Source: Bordetella parapertussis
Lineage (GTDB): Bacteria; Acidobacteriota; Terriglobia; Bryobacterales; Bryobacteraceae
Reading direction: 5' to 3'
Length of the DNA stretch: 64,000 nucleotides
NCBI GenBank assembly: GCA_943328975.2
Contig: CALQCC020000019.1
Coordinates: forward strand, 1 to 64,000
The notes below the pieces were generated by a model. It was not told the origin of the DNA. It worked only from the letters and a program-made list of their open reading frames with translations, and searched no databases. Shown here piece by piece: positions 18,653 through 26,726 of the stretch (within the stretch, counting starts at the first letter, position 1; every line of letters starts with the position of its first letter). Both the position numbers and the translations under genes were made by a program.

Positions 18653-21600
18653 TTGAACATTACCGCCTTATTCATTCAACGACCGGTCATGACGGCTCTC
18701 GTCATGATGGCGATTCTGTTGTTCGGCGTTGTGGGCTATCGAGGGCTCCCGGTCAGCGACCTGCCCAATATCGATTTCCCCACGATTCAGGTGCGCGCCG
18801 ATCTCCCTGGCGCGAGCGCCGAAACTATGGCTGCGTCGGTGGCCACGCCTCTGGAACGGCAATTCTCCACCGTGCCGGGGATCGAGTCGATGACGTCCTC
18901 CAGCACGCGCGGGCAGACCAACGTCACGCTGCAGTTTGGATTGAATCGCAACATCGACGCGGCGTCGCAGGACGTGCAGTCCGCGATTTCTCAGGTGGTC
19001 CGGCGGTTGCCCAATGGGATGCCGAATCCGCCTCAGTTGCAGAAGGTGAATCCGGCCGATCAACCCATCCTCTTTATGGGCTTGAACTCGGCCACGGTTT
19101 CGCCCACGGTTGTCGCTGAGTTTGCCGACACCCTGATCGCACCGCGCATTTCCCAGGTGGAAGGTGTGGCTCTGGTCAACGTGTTTGGCGCGGCAAAGTA
19201 TGCCGTACGCATTCAGCTGGATCCGAATAAGCTGGCGTCGCGAGGCATCGGCCTCGATGAAGTACAGAGCTCGGTGCAGAAGCACAATTCGAACTTGCCT
19301 GCGGGAACGTTGTGGGGTCCGGAGCAAGCCTACACGGTGCAAGCCAACGGACAGGTGATGAACGCGGAGGCCTACCGGCCGCTCATCGTCGCCTATCACA
19401 ATGGTTCGCCCGTCAGACTGGACGAACTCGGTGACGTGCTGGATGGCGTGCAGCAAGACAAGAACTTCGCCTGGATCGGGGACAAGCGATCCATCATGTT
19501 CCAGGTGCAGCGGCAGCCCGGGACGAATACGGTGGAAGTGGTGGACCGGATCAAGGCTCTGTTCCCGGAGTTTCAGGCCCAGTTGCCACCGGCGGTCCAG
19601 TTGGAAACTGTATATGACCGCTCGGTCTCGATTCGCGAATCGGTGAATGACGTCAAGTACACGCTGCTGCTGACGGTGGGGCTGGTCATCCTGGTAATCT
19701 TCATCTTCCTGCGGAACATTTCCGCGACGTTCATTGCGAGCCTGGCACTGCCGTTGTCGATCGTAGGCACGTTTGCGGCGATGAAGCTGCTGGGACACTC
19801 GCTGGACAATCTTTCGCTGATGGCTCTGACGCTGGCTGTGGGCTTCGTGGTGGATGACGCGATCGTGGTGCTCGAAAACGTCGTGCGCCATATGGAAATG
19901 GGCAAGTCGCGGATGCAGGCGTCGCTTGATGGCAGTAAGGAAATCGCATTTACCGTTATCTCCATGACCGTGTCGCTGACCACCGTGTTTATTCCGGTGC
20001 TGTTCATGAGCGGGATCGTGGGCCGGTTGTTCAATGAGTTCGCGGTGGTCATCAGCGTGGCCATTTTGATTTCCGGCGTTGTGTCGTTGAGTCTCACTCC
20101 GATGATGTGCAGCCGTTTCCTGAAGCCTCCGACCGAGCATCATGGGAAGCTGTATAACTTCTTCGAGCGCGGCTTCGACGGCATTCGTGACGTCTATGGT
20201 TGGACTTTGGCTCGCGCGATTCGCCACAGTTTTGTTATGGTGCTGCTGGCCGTTGCAACGGTGGGCGCCACGTATTTTGTGTATCGCCAGTTGCCCGTGG
20301 GCTTCATTCCCAGCCAGGACACGGACCAACTCGCGGGGACGACTGAGTTTTCGGAAGACGCCAGCTTCGATGTTATGGCCCGCTTGCAGCAGCAAGTCGC
20401 GAACGTAGTGGCCAAGAATCCGAATGTGGAAACGTTCTTTTCGAACGTCAATGCGGGCAACGCCAACAACGGGTCCAATAGCGGCCGCCTGCAGATCCGC
20501 TTGAAGCACGGCACGGATCGCAAGGAAACACCCGAACAGATTATCGAGCAACTGCGACCCGCGGTGAACGATATTCCCGGCGTGCGGACATTTTTCCAGA
20601 ACCCGCCACTGATCCGCATCGGTGGGCAGCAGAGCCGCAGCTTGTATTAATTCACGCTCCAGGCTCAGGACTTGAACGAGCTTTACACCGCCAGCGCGGC
20701 GATGGAAAAGGCGTTCCGCGAGATCCCCGAGCTGTCCGATGTGAGCAGCGACATGAAGATCTCGAGTCCGCTGGTCAGTGTCGATATCGATCGCGACCGG
20801 GCCTCGGTGTTGGGCATCAGCGCGGACCAGATCGAAGGCTCGCTGTACAACGCGTTTGGATCCCGACAAATTTCGAGCATCTACTCGCCGGTCAGCGACT
20901 ACGCGGTGATCATGGAGTTGCAGCCGAAATATCAAATGGACCCGACGGCTCTCAACCAGATTTACGTGCGTTCCAATACGGGTCGCTTGGTTCCGATGAA
21001 CGCCGTGGCGAAGGCACGAACGACGGTTGGTCCTTTGTCGGTGACTCACTTGGGGCAGATCCCATCGGTCACCATCTCTTTCAACTTGGCTCCCGGCGTC
21101 GCGCTGGGCAACGCGGTGGAGAAGATCCAAACTACGGCCGCGCAGACGCTACCGGACACGGTACGCACAGCGTTCCAAGGCACGGCGGCAGCGTTCCAGG
21201 ATTCGATGAGCGGCATGGGATGGCTGGTGGTGCTGGCCATCGTCGTGATCTACATGGTGCTGGGGATTCTCTATGAGAGCTTCATCCATCCGTTCACGAT
21301 TCTGACTGGTCTGCCCGCAGCGGGTCTGGGAGCGCTGGCCACACTATGGCTGTTCGGCAGCGAACTCAATATTTACTCCTTCGTCGGCATCATCATGTTG
21401 ATCGGCATCGTGAAGAAGAACGCGATCATGATGATCGATTTTGCGCTGGAAACGCAGCGCGTGCACAACACTCCGGCGGCGGAGGCCATCCATGAGGCCT
21501 GTCTGGTTCGCTTCCGTCCCATCATGATGACCACGATGGCGGCACTGATGGGAACGCTCCCCATCGCGCTGGGGTTAGGTGCAGGCTCGGAAGCCCGGCG

Positions 21601-21784
21601 TCCGCTCGGCTTGGCTGTGGTCGGCGGACTGGTGGTATCGCAGCTGCTGACGCTGTACATCACCCCGGTCTTCTACATCTACATGGAAGGCGCCCGTGGA
21701 ATTTTCGGGCGCAAGCAACCGCCCGCGAAACCATCCCGGAGGTTGAAGTTGGAACCGGTTCGGGAGACTGCGGTCGGCGACTGA
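18653..21784 (+). pseudogene. RND efflux permease interrupted by one in-frame TAA at 20648-20650
   Basis: Both halves (18653-20650 and to 21784) are in the same frame; total 1044 codons, matching intact paralogues at 53525 and 56653; GGQQSRSLY*FTLQAQDLNELY vs paralogue GGQVTKSLYQLSLQSVDKPALY. Confidence 0.85.
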
Positions 21785-21791
21785 ACCCCGC

Positions 21792-21965
21792 TTAACGGAA
21801 CTCGGTCAGCCGTTTGATCGCCAATTGCCGCCGGTAGGTGTTGGAATAGCGGAAGAGTAGGGACTCGCAATCGGACGCGAGTTTACGCCACAGGAAGAGC
21901 AGGACCTGGTCGGGTCCTGGGAACTGGGGCGTTGGTTGCTTTGTGTCTGGATCCACATGGATCAT
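21792..21965 (-). CDS. Small hypothetical protein
   Basis: MIHVDPDTKQPTPQFPGPDQVLLFLWRKLASDCESLLFRYSNTYRRQLAIKRLTEFR. Confidence 0.4.
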   Translation of the reverse strand: MIHVDPDTKQPTPQFPGPDQVLLFLWRKLASDCESLLFRYSNTYRRQLAIKRLTEFR

Positions 21966-22102
21966 CGTCAAGCCTTCCTGTCTCGTCTGTCTGTGCCAAA
22001 GGGAGCATACGGGGCAGAGGTGGGCGGGAGAATGGTCCTGTGGTCCTGAGCGTACCAGTGGCAGCTTAGGATCTGCGACCTCTCGCGTTACACTAGAAGG
22101 CG

Positions 22103-22588
22103 ATGCCGAAACAATACTCCGCACCGCCCGCGATGGCGATTGACCCCAACAAGACCTACACTGCGACCCTCAAAACGACCCGTGGCGAGATCGTCCTGGA
22201 ACTGTTTGCCAAGGATGCGCCCAAGACCGTAAACAACTTCGTTTTCCTGGCCAAGGACAAGTTTTACGACGGCTTGAACTTCCACCGCGTGATCAACGAC
22301 TTTATGGTCCAGGGCGGATGCCCGACCGGCACCGGCAGCGGCGGCCCCGGCTACCGCTTCGAAGACGAGGTCAAGAATCGTCAGAACCAGAGCCACAAGC
22401 CGGGCGTTATTTCCATGGCGAATGCCGGTCCTGGAACCAATGGCAGCCAGTTCTTCATTACCCACGTCGATTGCAGCTACCTGGACGACAAGCACACCGT
22501 CTTCGGTAAAGTGACCAAGGGTAAAGATATTGTCGATTCCATCCGTCAGGGCGACAAGATCGAAAGCGTTACGATCACGGAGGCGTAG
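22103..22588 (+). CDS. Cyclophilin-type peptidyl-prolyl cis-trans isomerase
   Basis: [30 protein letters not shown] and [15 protein letters not shown]. Confidence 0.95.
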   Translation: MPKQYSAPPAMAIDPNKTYTATLKTTRGEIVLELFAKDAPKTVNNFVFLAKDKFYDGLNFHRVINDFMVQGGCPTGTGSGGPGYRFEDEVKNRQNQSHKPGVISMANAGPGTNGSQFFITHVDCSYLDDKHTVFGKVTKGKDIVDSIRQGDKIESVTITEA

Positions 22589-22594
22589 GCCGCT

Positions 22595-23287
22595 GTGAAA
22601 ATACTAGCCGTCGGAGCCCATCCCGACGACGTCGAGTTCGGTTGCGCGCCTATCCTGATTCAGGAGTCGCGCGCCGGGCACGAGGTCCGGATTCTGGTCA
22701 CGTCCAAAGGCGAAGCCGCCAGCGCGGGGACGCCGGAGGAGCGCGCGCAGGAAGCCCGTGAGGCGGCCAAGATCATCGGCGCTGAAATCGACTTTCTCGA
22801 CCTGGGTGGCGACTGCAACATTGCCGTGACACCCGACAATACGGTGAAGTTGGCTCGGGAGTTGCGCCAGTTCCGGCCGCAGATCGTGCTGGCTCCGCAC
22901 TTGGGCGAAAACCAGCATCCCGACCATGCCGCCGTCGGTAAATTGGTCCGCGACGCTGCTCGTCTGGCTCGCTACGGCGGATTGTCGCAACTTTTGGGGT
23001 TACCAAGTCATCAGATATCGAGTCTGTACTACTATGCGATTACGCAGGTCTATGTCGACCCTCCGCAACTGGTCATCGATGTCAGCTCCGTCTTTGCGGA
23101 GTGGCAGTCGGCCATCCAGTGTCACGCGAGCCAAATGAAAACGCGATCTTATCCGGAGTTGGTCACAGCGCGCTCGCGGGCGTGGGGCGCGGCTATCGGT
23201 GTCGAATATGCGGTCGGCTTGTGGCCGAACGATCCGATCCGGGTGGGCTCACTGTCGGATTTGCCTCTTTCTTCCAGATACTTCTAA
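22595..23287 (+). CDS. bshB1: Bacillithiol biosynthesis deacetylase BshB1
   Basis: KILAVGAHPDDVEFGC LmbE motif, HLGENQHPDH; adjacent to bshA. Confidence 0.9.
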   Translation: MKILAVGAHPDDVEFGCAPILIQESRAGHEVRILVTSKGEAASAGTPEERAQEAREAAKIIGAEIDFLDLGGDCNIAVTPDNTVKLARELRQFRPQIVLAPHLGENQHPDHAAVGKLVRDAARLARYGGLSQLLGLPSHQISSLYYYAITQVYVDPPQLVIDVSSVFAEWQSAIQCHASQMKTRSYPELVTARSRAWGAAIGVEYAVGLWPNDPIRVGSLSDLPLSSRYF

Positions 23288-23294
23288 CGAGCGA

Positions 23295-24440
23295 ATGACT
23301 CCTCTCTCCATCGGCATCACCTGTTACCCCTCCGTCGGCGGCAGCGGCATTGTAGCCTCGCAACTGGGGAGCGAACTTGCGCGACTGGGCCACGAGATCC
23401 ACTTCATCAGTTACGAGCCTCCGTTTCGCTTAGAGAAGAAACATCCGAACATCTTCTTCCACAAGGTGGAGTTGAACGAATATCGGCTTTTCAAATATCC
23501 CGACTACACACTGCCGCTGGCGGTGAAGATGGTCGAGGTGGCGAACAAGTTCAAGCTCGATATCATGCACGTGCATTACGCGGTCCCGCATGCGACGGCG
23601 GCGTTGCTGGCTCGGCAGATTGCGCGCGAAGAGGGGCTGCATTCGGCGCGCGTCATCACGACGCTGCACGGTACGGACATCACGCTGTTGGCTCGCGATC
23701 CGAACCTGGCGCCGATCATCAAGTACTCGACTGAGAGTTCGTGCGGCGTGACGGCGGTCTCGCACAGTCTGCGCGAGGAGACCATTCAGGTTCTTAAGAC
23801 CAAGAAGCCCATCGAAGTCATCCATAACTCCTATCGCCCGCGCGAGCCGCGCAAGACACGCAACGCGGTCCGCAAAGCGCTGGGTCTGCGGCAGGATGAT
23901 TTCGTCCTCATTCACCTTTCAAATTTGCGCCCGGTCAAGCGCGCGCAAGACATTCTCAAAGTGATCGCGGCCGTGAAGGACGATGAACGCATCAAGCTGC
24001 TGATCCTTGCGGGCGGTCCGTTCGATCCGTTCAAGCCGCTGGTGAAAGAGCTCGGGATCGAGAAGCGCGTTTTCGTGAAGAGCAACGTGGTCGATATCGA
24101 AAACTACATCGCCGCTTCCGATGCCGGCATCTACGCGAGCGAGCGCGAGAGCTTCGGCATGGGCGTGCTGGAAACCATGAGCTTTGCGAAGCCAGTGGTA
24201 GCGACCCGCGTCGGCGGCGTGACCGAGATCGTGGTGGAAGGCGAGACAGGCTACCTCAAACGTCTGGGCGACGTGCGGGCGATGGCCACAGCGGTCCGCA
24301 AGCTGGCGAACGACCCGGCCCTGTGCGCGCGCTTAGGCGCAGCGGCCAAAGCTCGGGCGCAGGACCACTTTTCGGCCGAGGCGAGCGTCGGCAAGTACGT
24401 CGAGTTCTACCGGCGCGTCATGGCCGAGTGCCGTCAGTAA
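23295..24440 (+). CDS. bshA: N-acetyl-alpha-D-glucosaminyl L-malate synthase BshA
   Basis: IGITCYPSVGGSGIVASQLGSELARLGHEIHFISYEPPFRL; GT4 glycosyltransferase; adjacent to bshB1. Confidence 0.92.
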   Translation: MTPLSIGITCYPSVGGSGIVASQLGSELARLGHEIHFISYEPPFRLEKKHPNIFFHKVELNEYRLFKYPDYTLPLAVKMVEVANKFKLDIMHVHYAVPHATAALLARQIAREEGLHSARVITTLHGTDITLLARDPNLAPIIKYSTESSCGVTAVSHSLREETIQVLKTKKPIEVIHNSYRPREPRKTRNAVRKALGLRQDDFVLIHLSNLRPVKRAQDILKVIAAVKDDERIKLLILAGGPFDPFKPLVKELGIEKRVFVKSNVVDIENYIAASDAGIYASERESFGMGVLETMSFAKPVVATRVGGVTEIVVEGETGYLKRLGDVRAMATAVRKLANDPALCARLGAAAKARAQDHFSAEASVGKYVEFYRRVMAECRQ

Positions 24441-24616
24441 TCCTCCTGCTCTAAAATGTTGAGCGGTTGCGCCTTATCGTAAAATTCGGCAAGAAGTAGA
24501 ATATTTTGCTGGTGACGGGTGCGATGAGTTTCTTTGATTTTTCCGAAGATGTTCGGTTGGCGGTTGCCGAAGCAAATGACATGGTCGCAAGACTGTGAGG
24601 CAAGACCACGGTTCAT
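24434..24616 (-). CDS. Hypothetical small protein
   Basis: MNRGLASQSCDHVICFGNRQPNIFGKIKETHRTRHQQNILLLAEFYDKAQPLNILEQEDY; family not recognised, overlaps bshA stop. Confidence 0.3.
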   Translation of the reverse strand: MNRGLASQSCDHVICFGNRQPNIFGKIKETHRTRHQQNILLLAEFYDKAQPLNILEQEDY

Positions 24617-24661
24617 CGAGCGAAGTTTCCCGGGGCCGTAAAGGGGGCGGGCTTTCATCTC

Positions 24662-24952
24662 TTGTCAAATAACGATCTGTTCCTGCCGGGGAAAAACGAC
24701 CTCGTGATTGGTGCGGCCCCCTGGAGCGATCCCGATTTGGCCGCGCTTGAGGATCTGGCCACTAATGGGCATGCCAGCCTCATGCGGATTCACGTGTTCG
24801 ATGTGGACGCGATCCCTTTCCATGAAATGACCCTGATGCTGCCCGGCATGCGGAGGTTTTATAAGACTCCGGTAGTGCTTCGCTATATCAATGGTGAGCT
24901 TACTTACTTTGAACACGGGCACGATGCTATCTTGTGGCTGCGGCAGCTTTAG
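24662..24952 (+). CDS. Hypothetical protein, possibly thioredoxin-fold-like
   Basis: ...IHVFDVDAIPFHEMTLMLPGMRRFYKTPVVLRYINGELTYFEHGHDAILWLRQL; TTG start. Confidence 0.45.
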   Translation: MSNNDLFLPGKNDLVIGAAPWSDPDLAALEDLATNGHASLMRIHVFDVDAIPFHEMTLMLPGMRRFYKTPVVLRYINGELTYFEHGHDAILWLRQL

Positions 24953-24997
24953 CCGGTTGGATGCGCCGCGGATCAAAAACGGCAAGGTCTCGCCCAA

Positions 24998-25174
24998 TTA
25001 CTCCGTCAACTTCTTGAGAATGTGCCGCGCCACGAATTCCTTGATTTCCCGATGTCGTGGCACTGGCTGCGCCACGCCTGTCTTCGCATTGCGATACCAG
25101 TCGTGACTTCCGCCGTGTCGGATGAGCACGCACCCGGCCTGCTCCAACGAGCGAATCAGATCTGTTCGCTTCAT
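24998..25174 (-). CDS. hicA: HicA-family mRNA interferase toxin (58 aa)
   Basis: MKRTDLIRSLEQAGCVLIRHGGSHDWYRNAKTGVAQPVPRHREIKEFVARHILKKLTE: HicA GGSHxxY and PRHxEI motifs; below ORF-track cutoff. Confidence 0.9.
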   Translation of the reverse strand: MKRTDLIRSLEQAGCVLIRHGGSHDWYRNAKTGVAQPVPRHREIKEFVARHILKKLTE

Positions 25175-25362
25175 CCCAGAGACAGCTCGGCCACTCTACG
25201 GATGCCAGGAATCTCGCCGCTGGTGAGATCTACGTAGAGGTCGCGAAGATTGGCCACAAGTTCTTCCTGCGTCTCACCCTGTGTTAGGTAGTCGGGAAAC
25301 TCTTCAAAGTAGCCGATCCACATTTCACCGTCCTGCCAGTGAACATATCGAGCTGTGCCCAT
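25171..25362 (-). CDS. hicB: HicB-family antitoxin
   Basis: MGTARYVHWQDGEMWIGYFEEFPDYLTQGETQEELVANLRDLYVDLTSGEIPGIRRVAELSLG; stop TGA overlaps hicA ATG. Confidence 0.8.
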   Translation of the reverse strand: MGTARYVHWQDGEMWIGYFEEFPDYLTQGETQEELVANLRDLYVDLTSGEIPGIRRVAELSLG

Positions 25363-25443
25363 GCGTCCATTGTACAGTTCACCCTCCCCCACTGCTGCAT
25401 CCCTCGACCCGCCGCGCTAGACTGGTTTCCCAGGGGGGATCGA

Positions 25444-25851
25444 ATGCGAAAACACATCCACACGGCCACGTTGGGTCTTGCGCTGTTGCTCGCGACCAGG
25501 AGCGCTTGGGCGCATCACTCGTTTGCGGCGGAGTATGACGATAAGCAGCCGGTGAAGGTCACTGGCACGGTCAGCAAGGTCGAGTGGAAGAACCCGCACA
25601 TTTGGTTTTACGTGGACGTGAAAGACCCGCAGGGCAAGGTCGTCACGTGGGGCTTTTCGGGCGGACCTCCGGGGATGCTGTTGCGGCGCGGGATCACCAA
25701 GGACGTGATGAAGCTGGGCGACGTGGTCACGGTGGAAGGGTTCCGTGCGCGCGATGGATCTAACAACGGGTCCGGCGGAACGGTGCTGTTCGCCAAAGAT
25801 GGCAAGCAGGTATTCACGGCCAGCGCCGAAGATGCGCTTCCGCAGAAGTAG
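25444..25851 (+). CDS. DUF6152-like secreted protein
   Basis: AHHSFAAEYDDKQPVKVTGTVSKVEWKNPHIWFYVDVKD. Confidence 0.75.
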   Translation: MRKHIHTATLGLALLLATRSAWAHHSFAAEYDDKQPVKVTGTVSKVEWKNPHIWFYVDVKDPQGKVVTWGFSGGPPGMLLRRGITKDVMKLGDVVTVEGFRARDGSNNGSGGTVLFAKDGKQVFTASAEDALPQK

Positions 25852-25865
25852 GGCAGGGGATCAAC

Positions 25866-26669
25866 ATGCAGAGTCTTCGATGGGGATTGATGGCGCTCGC
25901 CTTGACGTGCCCGATGTGGGGGCAAGCGACGGGGCAGGCGACGGCGCAGCAGACCAAGGGCATTCCACGCGATGCGGCGGGCAAGCCGGATTTCACGGGC
26001 GTGTGGGCGGGCCCTGGATTTAGTCACAAGGTGGGGCCGGGCGATACCGACTCGCCGACGGTGACGCGCTTCGATCGCAAGAAAATGTCTCCGTTCACGC
26101 CGGGCGGGCAAGCGCTGATGGCTCGGCCGATCACGGGCAAGTTGCTGCAGGATGATCCGACCTCGTTGTGTTTGCCGAACGGTCTGACGCGGCAGATTCT
26201 GTCGCCGTATCCGCAGCAGTTCATCCAGGCTCCGGGGAAGCTCATCATCCTCTACGAATACATGCACTTCTTCCGCGTGATCCCCACCGATGGGCGTGCG
26301 CATGACAAGGATGTGGACCTCACGTGGATGGGAGATTCCACGGCCAAGTGGGACGGCGACACGCTGGTGATCGATACAGTGGGCCTCAAGGAATGGATGT
26401 TCGACGCGACGCACAGCCAGGATGGCGAGGGCTCGCGCTGGCATAGCGACGACCTCCACGTGACCGAGCGGTTGCGGTTCGTGGATCCGACCTCGGTGTC
26501 GTATCAAATGACGATTGACGACCCGAAGATCTTCACGGCTCCGTGGAATCAGGACTTTTCCATGAAGCTGCACCCGACGTGGAAGCTGCTGGAATTTGTG
26601 TGCGAAGAGAACAATCGCTGCGAAGGCGGGATCTGCGTCGAGTCTGACGCGCAGAAGCAGAACAAGTAG
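25866..26669 (+). CDS. Secreted hypothetical protein, paralogue of 17820-18578
   Basis: Shared GKPDFTGVW/TWMGDS/WDGDTLVIDTVG/FVCEENNRC motifs; follows DUF6152 gene closely. Confidence 0.75.
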   Translation: MQSLRWGLMALALTCPMWGQATGQATAQQTKGIPRDAAGKPDFTGVWAGPGFSHKVGPGDTDSPTVTRFDRKKMSPFTPGGQALMARPITGKLLQDDPTSLCLPNGLTRQILSPYPQQFIQAPGKLIILYEYMHFFRVIPTDGRAHDKDVDLTWMGDSTAKWDGDTLVIDTVGLKEWMFDATHSQDGEGSRWHSDDLHVTERLRFVDPTSVSYQMTIDDPKIFTAPWNQDFSMKLHPTWKLLEFVCEENNRCEGGICVESDAQKQNK

Positions 26670-26726
26670 CGGCTCGCGGGTTCGGTCCTACAGGATTCAC
26701 CCTATGTCGCCGATCCAAGGGGTACT

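Noticed and set aside
20648-20650. Selenocysteine, pyrrolysine or recoded stop in RND permease
   Set aside because: Codon is TAA, not TGA/TAG, and the site is not catalytic; point mutation or sequencing error is simpler.
18668-21130. 820-aa minus ORF antisense to the RND permease
   Set aside because: Composition is His/Arg/Gln-rich shadow of RND codons; plus strand matches paralogues.
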